Positions 1 through 11,900 of a DNA stretch of 64,000 nucleotides are shown here, piece by piece. The notes under the pieces were generated by a model. That model made no database searches and was not told the DNA's origin. It saw only the letters and a list, made by a program, of their open reading frames with translations. Source of the stretch: Gossypium raimondii (taxonomy: Eukaryota; Streptophyta; Magnoliopsida; Malvales; Malvaceae). The DNA is taken from positions 51,603,924-51,667,923 of the forward strand of contig NC_068570.1 of assembly GCF_025698545.1 (NCBI RefSeq), in the 5' to 3' direction. Within the stretch, counting starts at the first letter, position 1, and each line of letters opens with the position of its first letter. Both the position numbers and the translations under genes were made by a program.

Positions 1-130
1 TCCTTCAACCTCATGGCAAGCAATTTCTAGTACTCAGCTGCCTCAGCCTTGGCCTTTGTAATTTTTTTCTTCTTCTCTGCAATTCTAGTTAGCTTCCTCC
101 GGAGTGTCAATGGAGTTGCCAACCTCTGGA
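1..130. other. unassigned left edge
   Basis: I see no gene, RNA or repeat signature in this short stretch before the tandem duplication. Confidence 0.4.
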
Positions 131-722
131 TTTTGGAGCTTTCTTGACCTTATTGCCTGTAAAACCGTAAAAGTTATCGCAAGTAATAGTTACAATCAAG
201 AAATCATCATTTTCACCAAGCTTTGTATAATTCTAGCTGAAACCCAAAATCCAATATCCTACTTCCAGCATACACCACGCATGAGTAAATGGTAAAGCAA
301 AACATGTTTCCAGGAATAGAAGTAAATAGATTGTTACAGTGTACAAGCTGCAGTGTTTGCAAAAGGCAATCATGAAAATATTGGTCAACAGATTGTTGCA
401 GCACATCAAAATCTTGTTGTAAAATATTTTTGGAGCTTTACTGACCTTATTGCCTGCAAAACCAGAAAAGTTATCAGCAAGTAATAGTTACAATCAAGAA
501 ATCATCATTTTCACCAAGCCTGTATAATTCTATCTGAAACCCAAAATCCAATATCCTACTTCCAGCATACACCACGCATGAGTAAATGGTAAAGCAAAAC
601 ATGTTTCCAGGAATAGTAGTAAACAGATTGTTACAGTGTACAAGCTGCGGTGTTTGCAAAAGCCAATCATGAAAATATTGGTCAGCAGATTGTTGCAAAG
701 ACATCAAAATCTTGTTGTAAAA
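131..722. repeat. 296-bp tandem duplication (two units)
   Basis: Unit 1 (about 131-426) and unit 2 (about 427-722) align end to end with an offset of 296 bases. Both begin TTTTGGAGCTTT and contain the same run about caagaaatcatcattttcac, and both end near a CATCAAAATCTTGTTGTAA segment. They differ by scattered substitutions and one- to two-base indels. The duplication explains why near-identical open frames occur twice on the minus strand here, so those frames are not independent evidence of coding. I do not recognise the unit; it may be an old local duplication of non-coding or UTR sequence. Confidence 0.85.
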
Positions 723-1252
723 GATTGTTGATATTAGCAAGAAGTAAACTTTGGCCTTTAGCCTTAACAAGTAATGTGATAAGAGAAGTTTCCAACCTAA
801 GTTAAGTGTTAAAAAAATCATATAAAACGAAAAAGAAAATGGGGGAAGCAAATGTTTTAGTCGTTCACATCTGAGCCTAAGAATCAAAAGAAGTTTATAA
901 GAAGAAACTCATTAACAGACATTACAAACAATAGGCTAAAAATAAATAGATCTGATAATATGGGTCAAACCATCTAGCCAATGGCATTGATTGGTCAAGA
1001 AATTTACATTAGACGTTTCTAACTTATGAACTTTGAACAATGGATGAGGACCAGCATTTGCAACTCTATGACACCATGATATTTTACCATTAAAATGGGG
1101 TTTAAAATTTTAATCAATATCTTGTGAAGTGCATTGATTCAATTATGTTAACCATTGTATCAAATATCTACTACATGAATGAACTAATCCATCCAGTACT
1201 AAAAAATTCAAGAACAAAACAAACATTTTCAAGCCCAATCCAAATACAAGAA
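723..1252. other. spacer, no gene seen
   Basis: AT-rich sequence between the tandem duplication and the solo LTR. The only open frames are short and unrecognisable. I see no splice-compatible coding structure. Confidence 0.4.
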
Positions 1253-1660
1253 GAAATTGTAACACCCCTAACTCATATCCGTCGCCGGATTAGGATTAAG
1301 GAGTGATACTAAATATTGAAACATTTCACTTAACAGAATGAACCAAATATCAAGCTGCATATAAATATGTGTCTTGAATATGTAAATATATATATTTAAA
1401 ATCCTAATTTATTTCACCTAATTATCAAAAACAATTTATTCGCCAAAAATATAAGTCATTAACAATCCACACTAAATATCAATCATGCTTTACTAATTAA
1501 AAATTTTATATCATTCAAATACTTAAAACATTTTAAGAATTAACATTTATCATTACATATCATATGCCGAGCCAATATTAAAACTACTATTTGCATACAT
1601 TTATTTCATTAATAAATGATTAACTATGTAACATACTACAGACATAAAGGACCAACTCTA

Positions 1661-2200
1661 TTTTGGACAGCAATTATTCAACAAATTGGACAGCAATAAC
1701 ATGCTCAAAATGGACAGCATTATACATCAAATTAGACAGCTTAAATATACCCAAAATTGGACAGCATTATACATCAAATTAGACAGCTTAAATATACTCA
1801 CAATTGGACAGCATTATACATCAAATTAGATAGCTTAAATATACTCACAATTGGACAGCATTATATATTAAAATGGACAGCATCAATACACTCAAAATTG
1901 GACAGCATTATACATTAAAATGGACAGCATCAGTATACCCAAAATTGGACAACATTACACATTAAAATGGACAGCATCAATACACTCAAAATTGGACAGC
2001 ATTACACATTAAAATGGACAGCATCAATACACTCAAAATTGGACAGCATTACACATTAAAATGGACAGCATCAATACACTCAAAATTGGACAGCATTATA
2101 CATTAAAATGGGCAGCATCAATACACTCAAAATTGGACAGCATTATACATTAAAATGGACAGCATCAATACACTCAAAATGGACATCAAATTTGGCAGCT
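1661..2200. repeat. 47-bp minisatellite inside the solo LTR
   Basis: From about 1710 to 2180 the motif TTGGACAGCATTATACATTA recurs exactly every 47 bases (for example at 1757, 1804, 1851 and 1898), about ten units in all, with substitutions between units. Each unit is itself two half-units of about 23-24 bases that share TGGACAGCAT. Degenerate half-units extend the array to about 1661 and 2200. The array is AT-rich with no open frame through it. Confidence 0.9.
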
Positions 2201-3171
2201 TTAAATTGCTTTAATTGGATAGCATTATACATCAAATTATAACACAAAAATGCACCTACTTTCTCACTACCGTTATGTGCTCATATGACCTTGACAACTT
2301 GCACCATATTATACACTATTAACCTCTAATTTTGTACCTAATTTACATGCTTAATATGCATACACTAAATCAAACCTGTACCACACAATAGGTCATCACA
2401 TCTTTAAAAAGAAAATAATTATTGAACTTATATCTAAGCCAAATATATACATTATCTAAATCTAATTAATCATGCACATGATACATAAGCATATACCCCA
2501 AATTGTCCATTAACTATATGTATCAAAATCAAATTCAAACAAAAAGAGATAAGCCATTTTCGCATGGCTTTTAATTACACAAACACATTGGTTTCAAAAT
2601 CAACATTTTTAACTATGCTATACATGTCATATACTTGAAAACAATTTAGCAAAATACCAAAAGAAGACACCGATAGTGTGATGAGCTTAGCTGACGATCC
2701 CCGAACACGTAGCGATCACCAAAATCTATACATCAAAACAATAATCCAACACGTTGTAAGCTAATTTAGCTTAGTAAGTTACAAGCAAATAAACTCTACA
2801 ATTTAACTTAACATCTAGAATAATATTTAACCAATTCATACTTCTAAATCATCTTACCTTTAGCTTACCATAGTATAATATAATTATTCACTTCATACTA
2901 TGATTTAACAAAAATCAATATATTAACACAACTATAAGCATTTCTTCAAATTTAAGTACAAGGCCAAGTACATTATGCATTTTATTATCATAAAATATAA
3001 AGAATCATCTTAAATAAATATGATTCCAATTATAATCACCACCTAGGTTTAATACTTACAAAACTTAATCTTGAATACCACCAAAATAATTATTACTCAC
3101 TTTATTACTCATAATTTCTCAATAAGTCAAATACTTGATATTAGTAATCTTTCGAAAATATTTAATAAGTA

Positions 3172-3282
3172 CGCACACTTAGTGCTTTACCCTTATACTC
3201 GCACACTTAGTGCATTTCAATTAAACTCGCACACTTAGTGCTAATCTCATTATCGTATATTTTTATACTCGCACACTTAGTG
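3172..3282. repeat. four spaced copies of a 13-mer in the solo LTR
   Basis: CGCACACTTAGTG occurs at 3172-3184, 3200-3212, 3228-3240 and 3270-3282. Start-to-start spacings are 28, 28 and 42 bases. The sequence between copies is not conserved, so this is not a simple tandem repeat. Its role is unknown; a bound-protein array in the LTR is one possibility. Confidence 0.85.
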
Positions 3283-4443
3283 TTGGAAGTCGACAACTCA
3301 ATTCGTCATATTTCAAAAAATTTTATCACTACATATATATCAATTCAATTCAGCATAATTAAGTAGATGTTAAGATAATTTAAAACGACACAAATATGTA
3401 TGCTTAATAACTTACCTCGGATATCGTCGACTAATAAATCGGCTACTCAACTACCTTTGATTTCCCCCGATCTAAATCCGATTTCTTGGTTTCTTGATCT
3501 AAACATATTCAAATAAATCTCATTTAAACATATTTTCATTCAATTTAGTCTAAGAACACATAAATGGGCAAATTACATTTTACCCCTAATATTTCACATT
3601 TTCGAATTTAGTCATTTTGCTCAAAAGACAAAATACACAAAATTTGACTACACTCCTTAAGGGCGAATATTCCTAGTGTCCATACAAACCCACACATTTC
3701 ATTTATTTCACATTTTAGTCCTCAAAATTTTATTTTACAACTTAACCCTAATTACTCAAATTCATCAAAATTCAAAGACAAAGCATGTTAATCTTTCACA
3801 TATCTTTCATATTTCATCATCAACTATCACAAGCTCAAGCATTCATCAATGGCATTTCTCAAATCATCAACAATTCACAAAATTAAGGCATGGGTTTTGA
3901 AGTATTCAAATCAACGATCTCAAAAACGTAAAAATTATCAAAAACCGAACAAAAACTAACCTTGAATTAAGCTTTCAAAAGGGTCGAATATTTCAAGCTC
4001 TCAAACCTAGTTTTTTTCTTTTCTACTTTCGGTGATACAAACAATGAAGAAAAAGTTTATTTCTTTTATGTTTTATGATATAATAACATAATATTATATT
4101 ATTATTATAACTTTTATATTTAATATATAAAAACTATACATATTAACTCTCATTGCCGTCCACTATCCTTTAAAATGGGCTAATTGCCCTTTAAGAACCT
4201 CATATTTAAAAGCCACCATCAAATAAGCACTTTACACCTTAATAATCAAACTTCACATTTTATGCAATTTGATATTTTTGTCAATTAAACACATAAACAA
4301 CAAAATTAATTCACGAAACTTTCACACATTTAAATTCACACATCATAAACACGCAAAATAATATTAAAATATTTTTCAGACTCGAATTTGTGGTCCCGAA
4401 ACCACTATTCCGATTAGGGTCAAAATTGGGCTGTTACAGAAAT

Positions 4444-5599
4444 GATCACTTCGGATCTCATCAACAAACAAAATGAGAGCAAAATAAGATAAGTAGAGAA
4501 AGAAAGATTGAAACAAGAAAGCGAGAAAGGAAGATTAAAACAAGAAAAGAAACCATAGTTGAAATCATTTGTCTCAAGAAATACCAGCTTAAATCAACAG
4601 CTTCAAACTCTTAATAAGATCATAGATGAGCAGAGGAAATTAAGAAGCTGCTACCCTCCGCATTATATGCCTGTTTAGGACATATTAAACACATGCACTA
4701 ACTGATTGGTGGGGATCTAGCAATTGCTAAAGCAAAGCAGAGCAAAGCAACAGAGACACAAAGCAGAGCAAATCAGTAAAGCAAAAGCGGCATAACAGAA
4801 AAAAGGAACACTAATTCCGAAAGAATTACAACACAAGTTCGGACATAACAACACAAGTTCAGCAACAGAAAGTTATCAGGAAGGAACTATGATTCGTTGT
4901 ATCATTATTTAAAGAAACAATCATCCTTTACCATTACAACTAGAGAATCATATGCCTTCTCCAGAATGCAAACTTTGAATGGGAAGGGGGGAAGAGAGCC
5001 TAGAAGCGCAATCAATAACAGTTTAAATCTACACTCCAATCCAGAATCTAAACTAGATGGCATCAGTTTCTCAAGAGGCATCTCATAATGATGCTGCCAA
5101 AAAAAAACACTAATAATAATAAAGAACAAAGATGCGATAAAGGTTAAGCAAAATATCAGGCTAGAAATCTTGGTGAGGGAATTCAAGAGACTAAGCTAAT
5201 GAAGACTTATTTTTCCATCAGAGAAGAAAAATGTAAGATGTGTGATTCTACCACATATTATCCCAGAAAAAGAATACTTCCTCTTCAATTAATTTTCAGA
5301 TAATACTAAAATATGGAGCCAAAACACCACAAAATTGCAATAAAAACAAACCCACTAGCTACCTATTATTTGAAATAGAATTGATGTGATAATCATGAGC
5401 ATGGTCGTATACTCGTCGACATCTAGCCACTAGGTTGGTCTCCTGACTTGTTACCTAGATATAGTGAAGATTAAAAGTTAGTGCAGAGTGATCAAGAAGC
5501 ATTAGACAACAAAAGAAATGTTCATGATTACTCAAAAAAAAATCCTAATACTCTCCTCCTGCTAGAGAAAGAGAGAGGATGGTCTCCTGAATGTGGGTT
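4444..5599. other. spacer, no gene recognised
   Basis: The stretch holds purine-rich runs (around 4490-4560 and 4720-4800, with repeats of AAAGCAGAGCAAA) and short open frames on both strands, none with recognisable domains or splice structure. Confidence 0.4.
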
Positions 5600-5815
5600 T
5601 TGAATGGGAGAAGAAAATCCTCCAAAGAGAAGCACCGGTGGTGGAGAAGAGGAGAAAATATACAGAAGAAATAATGATAAAAATCAATCCCATAATAAAG
5701 AGATATACAGAGAAGAAAAAGATAAACTCACCGGTGGTGGAGAAGAGGAACAAAGAACCAGAGACTTCTTCAGTGGAGAAGAGGAACAAAGAATCGGCAG
5801 AGGAACAAAGAAACA
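5600..5815. repeat. purine-rich direct-repeat cluster
   Basis: CCGGTGGTGGAGAAGAGGA occurs twice, 96 bases apart (about 5635 and 5731). A shorter core, GTGGAGAAGAGGAACAAAGA, occurs at about 5736 and again about 37 bases later, and a last AGAGGAACAAAGAA follows at about 5799. Open frames cross the cluster on both strands, as expected for low-complexity purine-rich DNA, so I do not call a gene. Confidence 0.7.
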
Positions 5816-5908
5816 ACAATGAAAAGAGATGGAAGCAAAGTGCATTTTGGATGAAAACAAAGAACCAGCGTTGTTTGTGTGTTGTGTGGCTAAAAAAGTA
5901 AAAGACCA

Positions 5909-6079
5909 GCCCAAAAGCACTTCTTGGCTGAAAAAGCTAAAAAAATCTCTTTTTTCATCTGCCCAAAAGCACTTCAAAAAAGCTGGAAATTTGCAAGAGA
6001 TGAAGTTCGTTCTTTATTGCTTTTCAGAGAAAAGTGCTTTTACATGTAAAAGCCCATCTCAGATGCAATAAAGAACGAA
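5909..6079. mobile_element. MITE-like fold-back sequence
   Basis: GCCCAAAAGCACTTC is repeated at 5909-5923 and 5961-5975. A perfect 15-bp inverted repeat (TTCGTTCTTTATTGC at 6006-6020, its complement at 6065-6079) encloses a perfect 18-bp palindrome GCTTTTACATGTAAAAGC at 6036-6053, almost on the same axis. The AAGCACTTTTGGGC style of motif is common in plant MITEs. The outer boundaries and target duplication are not resolved. Confidence 0.5.
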
Positions 6080-6989
6080 GCCTTAATCGGCAAAATCGTA
6101 ATTGAGCGAGATGAGAGTGGTGAAGCCCATTCCGACCAATGTGATAGACTAAAGATTTTAATACATATTTCTACTCTATCTATAATTCAGTGCACACTAA
6201 TTTTATTAGTATTATAAATAATCACTTTGCTTTTGTTTTTCTCAAAATTATGCAACTTTTGTTAGGTTAATGATTCATTCATTTTGTTTGGAAAACAAAA
6301 ACTAAATAGCTGGAGGTTGCTTTTAATCATCACCACCCGCTATAAAGTTATTCAAAAGTCAAAAAGAAAAAGACAATAAATGGGTAAGTTTTATTGATTG
6401 GGAGCTTTTGGTCCTTTTCAGATATTCCGACGAAATCAACTGGGCCGGCAGGCAGGCAGGCTGTGGTATGGTCCTTGTTGCCCTTCCCCACACACTATTC
6501 ACATTGCTGCCTCCTTTTGTTTTGTTTTTCATGATTTTCGTATCTTTTTTTAAGAAGGTAATTTTGAAAATCATGATCAATGTTATGGATATTGACACAC
6601 TCTCAATTTAATTTTTTTAATACAACAACTACATTATATATTAAAGTAGAATGAAATATTATAAAAGAAAAAGTGGGTTCAGATTTTACCTCCTAAATAC
6701 AATTATGACTTTTACATTAAATCTTGAAATATAAGTATTTACGTCGTTTTTGTTACATGGCCAATAACATATTGCATGTTGGTTTGGTTTTGACCATGAA
6801 ATTTGATAAAATGCGAATTATATGCTCGCAAAGGGCCTCAATGTTCATTCCAACCAAAAATCTTGGTCCCTTCATTATACCACGTCAAAATAGTTTTTAA
6901 GAAAATGTAAAAAAATTAATTAAATTCTTGTATTAAATTCATATCTAATTAATTTTTATTGATAATTAAAATAAATAATTAAGTTCTTC
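6080..6989. other. spacer, no gene seen
   Basis: AT-rich sequence. Open frames at 6359-6611 overlap on both strands and show no recognisable domain. Confidence 0.4.
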
Positions 6990-7980
6990 AATTAACGGTT
7001 TTCATCATTGATCGCATTGACCGTTAAAATAAATTGACGGATCAATCGATGGTGATACATTTAATCTAATATTTTTTCATCAAAATAATTAAAAATCTTA
7101 AAATTATAAAAAACTATTAAATATTAAAAATATGAAAATTGATATCAACTTATAAAAAAATATAAATACTATAAAAAATATTAAAATCTAATAATTTATA
7201 ATTTTTCATAAAATTAATAAAACATATTTAGAATTTTATAAAAACATATTAAATTCTATAAAAATCATAAAAAGTATTAAAATTAAAATAAACTTATAAA
7301 AATATCATAAATACTTGAACTTGATCGAATTAGTTGATTGAATCGATTAGACCGAAATCGACAAGGGCACTGGTTTGGAGAAAACCATTAGATAAGTTGA
7401 CCTAGAATGGTTGAGTCGATTTTTAAATAATTTTTTATTTTTAATGTTTTATTTAATTGAACTAGACGGATAAGTCGAACTAGTAAACTGATAGTCTGAT
7501 CAGTTCGACTACTGGTCCAGTTTTGAAAATCTCGGTTTGAATATTTCATTATGACATATGCTAATAGTTAGATAATGGAATTTTTGTTTGATAAGAATAT
7601 TAAAAAAATAAAAAATCGGTTCAACTGCCCGGTTCTCAGGTCACCCGGTCTAATGACTTTCCCAGGACTAGTACCCTTGTTGATTTTGGGCTAATCAATC
7701 CTGTTAAAGTTTTTATAAATTTGTATAAATTTTTTTATAAATTTATATCCATTTTAATATTTTAAATATATATATTTTTATATATTTTTACAATTTCTTA
7801 TTATTTTTTAAGAAATCTAGTACGTTTTATTAATTTTATAGTTTTTTTATAATTTTAATAAGATTATATCAATCTTAATTTTTTATGAGAAAATATTAGA
7901 TTAAATCAAAAGTGACACGTGTTATTATTTGATTGGTGTGTTAATTTATTTTAATGATCAACGTGGTTAATTGCATTTTA
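6990..7980. mobile_element. long terminal-inverted-repeat (fold-back) element, degenerate
   Basis: The left arm around 7016-7130 and the reverse complement of about 7840-7970 share GTTAAAATAAATT, then TTTAATCTAATATTTT, then a similar AT-rich run, in the same order. The centre (7340-7680) contains clustered CGGTT/AACCGG-type words. No transposase frame is visible. This fits a degenerate non-autonomous DNA transposon, but ends and target duplication cannot be fixed by eye. Confidence 0.4.
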
Positions 7981-8691
7981 TTTTGATTTCATTTTTCTTT
8001 AAAATTTTATCCTTTTAAATGGAAAATTGTATTTTTACCCGCAAAATTAATATTTCAATTTAAATCATTTCAGTATAATATTTAACTTAAAATATAAATT
8101 TATCTTAAATTTCAACATAAGGTATATTCCTTCACCTCTTGTTGCAGTGAGAAACAAAAATAATAGATGGAAATATATATACAGTGATTGGGAAACGAAT
8201 TTAGATAATATACTGACTAAATTAAAATTTTAGTTTACCAGCAAAGGGAAAAAAGAAGAGCCGAGGGTCTCTCATCTCTCTCAGTTTAGCTAAATCCAAA
8301 TTCCAACACAGTGAAACGTGAAAGCGAAAGGGCAAGAACAATACAATGAAGAGAAAAGAAAGAGGATCGAAACTCGAATGTGACAGTGAAAGGAACCTGA
8401 GCAAACAAGTGCTAAATTGTCAATACCTTGCTTCCATACCATGTCTCAACCAAACCCCTTTTCCCTGTTTTTTCTATTCTACTTTACAACTCTTGTTTTT
8501 TCTTACAACATTTTCACTACCGACTCTCTCTCTTTTCTTTTTTTTTTTCAAATTTGACCGACACCCACAACGCGAAACACTCTTCACATGTAATAAACAC
8601 ACACACGCACACACGCACACACTCTCTCTTCATTTACTACCCAATACCATCCCCCTCAAGCTTCGGATCTTCTTTTCTTTCTTTTTCTTTA
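7981..8691. other. kinase gene upstream region and leader
   Basis: The region leads into the SRF kinase gene. It includes a CA/CT-rich microsatellite at about 8586-8632 and long pyrimidine-rich tracts (8450-8700) typical of plant leaders. An open frame running through the pyrimidine tract from about 8346 looks compositional rather than coding. The transcription start is not determined. Confidence 0.4.
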
Positions 8692-8772
8692 ATGGCGATG
8701 TCTCCCAACTATTTCTTCTTCCCGTTTTCTTCTCTTTCTTCTTCCTTGTATTTCTTCTTCAGCTTCTTTTGA
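8692..8772 (+). promoter_or_regulatory. upstream ORF 1 in the SRF leader (26 codons)
   Basis: An ATG at 8692 opens a 26-residue frame rich in Phe and Ser that stops with TGA at 8770-8772, 135 bases before the kinase ATG. It would count as a uORF if the transcript starts upstream of it, which the sequence alone does not show. Confidence 0.45.
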
Positions 8773-8811
8773 ATGTCCATGGTTCTTTATCATGTGCTCC
8801 ACCTCAACTGA
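8773..8811 (+). promoter_or_regulatory. upstream ORF 2 in the SRF leader (12 codons)
   Basis: The ATG at 8773 follows directly after the TGA of uORF 1 and opens a 12-residue frame (MSMVLYHVLHLN) ending at 8811, 96 bases before the kinase ATG. Back-to-back uORFs could lower translation of the main frame. Confidence 0.45.
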
Positions 8812-8907
8812 TCCTCACCTCTATACAGCTTCCAATATCAACTGCAACAACAACTACTACAAGACTAAAACAACAACCCCAAAAATTATAAACAAAAGAA
8901 GCTAGCA

Positions 8908-11900
8908 ATGGGTTACAGTAACAGATCCTTTTCTCTTTCCATGACTCGTTTGCTGCTCAATGAGTTAGTCGTACTCGGTTTGATCTTTGCTTCCACTCCA
9001 GCTCAATGTGTCACTGATTCTTCCGATGGTATTTCTCGTTTCTCATTTTGATTCTTTTCTGGGTTTTTTTTTAATTGTTTAAGGCATTGGTGATTTGGTT
9101 ATCTGATTAGCTTGGCAAGTCTATATATATATTTGACTTTTTTGGCTTAGATGTAAATGTGATTAGTAAAGATGTGAACTTTGACCTTGATCTTTTATTA
9201 TGCTGTGTTGTTTCATTAAGGGAAATTTTAATTGCTTTGATTCCTTGATTTTAGTTCTGTTTGGAACCTGGGGATTTGTTATTAAGTTGTTTTCTTTCCT
9301 TATTTGTGGACAGTTCAAGCGCTTCAGGTTATGTACACTTCATTGAACAGCCCTTCAAAGTTAACAAATTGGAAAACTAATGGTGGTGATCCATGTGGAG
9401 AATCATGGGAAGGGGTTACCTGTGAGGGCTCAGCCGTCGTTTCTCTGTAGGAGATTGTATATATTTTCAGATATATCTATTTATCTTTTGGAAATTTGTA
9501 GATTGATCGGTTTATGTTTTTGGTTGATGTATTGTTGATAAAACAGCGATATTTCTGGGTTAGGACTTTCTGGAACCATGGGATACTTGCTCTCTGATCT
9601 TATGTCTTTGAAAACACTGTAAGCTTATTCCGTTGCTCTGATGCCGATATTCGTTTGAGATAGTAACTCTTTTTTAATCATCTAATTAGTTCATTGCTTT
9701 TTTTTCTTTGTATTATGTTAGTGATTTGAGTAACAACAACCTTCATGATACAATCCCCTACCAGTTGCCGCCGAATGTTACGAGCGTGTAATGTCTCTGA
9801 TTCACTTTTCTGTTGTTTTCATTTTTTGGGGAATTGCTTAGGTTTTAAGATTCTTATTTATTATATGATCATGCAGGAATCTTGCTGGTAACAACTTCAG
9901 TGGGAATCTTCCTTATTCCATTTCTGCTATGATTACTCTCACTTACTTGTAAGTGATATTATCTCGAACGCCATGATGTTTTATTTTACTAATCACACAA
10001 CCGAACCCAAACTTTCTTTCATTCCCTAATTCTAAATCTTTGGTTACAGGAATGTAAGCCATAATATGCTCTCCCTCTCTGTTGGAGACTATTTTGCTAA
10101 TCTTGCCAGACTCGGGACTTTGTAAGAGAACTTAACCATATACATTTCTTATGTAGAATTATGCAATCTAAGTTGTTGTTCCTTGCTGCTTCAGTATTCC
10201 ACTTATTGCTCGTCCAGTTCAAATGCTAAAAGTTCTGTTTCAGTTGTATTTGGATAATTACTGAACTGATTTTGAAGCCATGCAATTAACATATTTCCCG
10301 GATTGTCTTTTGAAGATCATATACCATGTTTTTCTTTAGGTCTCTCATGGTGGTATGGCGATTAGATGGTTTTGTAAAATTCGTAATGTCAATTATAGAT
10401 TCCGAATTGTTTGGAACGTTGTTTAGGTCTCTCATAGTCTGTTTGAATATTTTCCTAACCGGTGTAGTTTGGGTACCTTGTTAATGCAGGGATCTTTCCT
10501 TCAACAACTTTAGTGGTGATCTTCCTCTTTCATTTAGCTCATTGAGCAATCTTTCTACACTGTAAGTGTTACTTTAAAAAAGGTAAAAAATGAAAGAGAA
10601 AATCTATCATAGTCATGGAGCTTGACCAAGTGCTATTGATACCTGAACTTATGGCAGGTATATGCAGAACAATCAATTGACTGGTTCTCTTAATGTCCTT
10701 TCGGGTTTATCTTTGACAACTCTGTAAGTTACTTTTCTCATATTCGACTTGAGTTTTTACTCTCTTTCAGTCTGTTCTTATGCAACCTTGATTCTTAACA
10801 GAAATGTTGCAAAGAACCACTTCAATGGCTCAATTCCTCAAGAGCTTTTTTCAATCCCAACTTTTATGTAAGTCTCGATATGGTATTACTGCTAATATGC
10901 TCTTCTGAATCTAGTTTATGCAAAATTTTAACTTCATTATAAAAAATGAAACAGATATGATGGCAACTCCTTTACCAATGAACCCTCCCCTCCGGGTAGA
11001 TCTCATAATAAACATAATTCTGGATCTGGAGGTCATACATCCCCGGGTTCTGATGGTCAATCATCAGATTCAGATAATGGACTATCAGCCGGAATTATTG
11101 TAGGCATAGTTCTTGGCTCTTTATTACTTCTTCTTGTGGCAGTACTTGCTTTTGTTTTCTGCATCCGCAAAAATAAAAGAAAGGTGAGCGGTGCAAGAGC
11201 TTCAAGGGCAAATCTTTCCGTTAGTACCGGCAATGGTAGGTTTCCTTCTTCATCTTTCTGTTTTCCCTACAGTATTTTAGTTTGGAAAATTGAAAACATG
11301 ATGTTAAAGAGGAGCAACATTCTTAAGGGAGTGGATCTATTTATTTCTCATGAAAGTGAACATTTTATACTCGAGTAACTGATAGGCAGATGTCTTATTT
11401 CTATAATTTTGTGTTGCTTAGTTAGTGGATCAATATATTTTGAAAATTGTTTGAGTCCTTTCATGTCAATTAGTCAAGTGTTGTTTTGGTTACTATTGAT
11501 TGAAAACAATGATTTCTTCAATAGAGCTATTGATTTTAAAGAATTGGTCATTGTTGGCCAAAAAGAAAACACTTCAAGAAAGCTATCAATTTCAAAAAAT
11601 GAAAAAAATGTTGGTGATATTCATTATCCTGTACTGACAATAAATTCGAGAGGAATTGATTCTAGTTCACCTTCTTTTCCTCAGCATAATCTTACTGGAA
11701 CCTTTTTCCTGCTTCATTTTTTTACAGTACATACCGAGACGCAAGAGCAGAGGGTGAAAAATGTTGCTGCTGTTGTAGATTTGAAACCCCTACAGGCAGA
11801 ACCAGTAATGGTTGAAAGGATGTCCAAAAATGGATCTCTAAACAGAATGAAATCACCCATCACTGCTACATCATATACTGTTGCTTCCTTACAAACAGCA

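Larger units (their letters stand above)
1258..4438 (-). mobile_element. solo LTR (about 3.18 kb) with 5-bp target duplication
   Basis: The element begins TGTAACACCCC and ends GGGCTGTTACA, so it has TG...CA ends within a short inverted repeat. It is flanked on both sides by GAAAT (1253-1257 and 4439-4443). No primer-binding site, polypurine tract, gag or pol is present inside, which fits a solo LTR left by recombination between the two LTRs of a full element. The length fits the long LTRs of chromovirus-type Ty3-gypsy elements. The minus orientation is inferred from the reverse-complement start TGTAACAGCCCAATTTTGAC, a motif I associate with cotton gypsy LTRs. An internal minisatellite and a spaced 13-mer lie within it. 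Confidence 0.85.

Noticed and set aside
474..887. 137-codon minus-strand frame
   Set aside because: It overlaps the tandem duplication, shares its sequence with a second shorter frame in the other unit, and has no recognisable domain.
1661..2200. CRISPR-like regular repeats
   Set aside because: The repeats are contiguous 47-base units with sub-repeats, no unique spacers and no cas genes, in a plant LTR. It is a minisatellite.
5562..6071. Cluster of frames of 70-100 codons on both strands
   Set aside because: Purine-rich repeats open frames on both strands at once, and no domain or splice structure is present.
8346..8891. 181-codon frame upstream of the SRF kinase
   Set aside because: It runs through the pyrimidine-rich leader and microsatellite, is low complexity, and overlaps the uORFs and presumed UTR.
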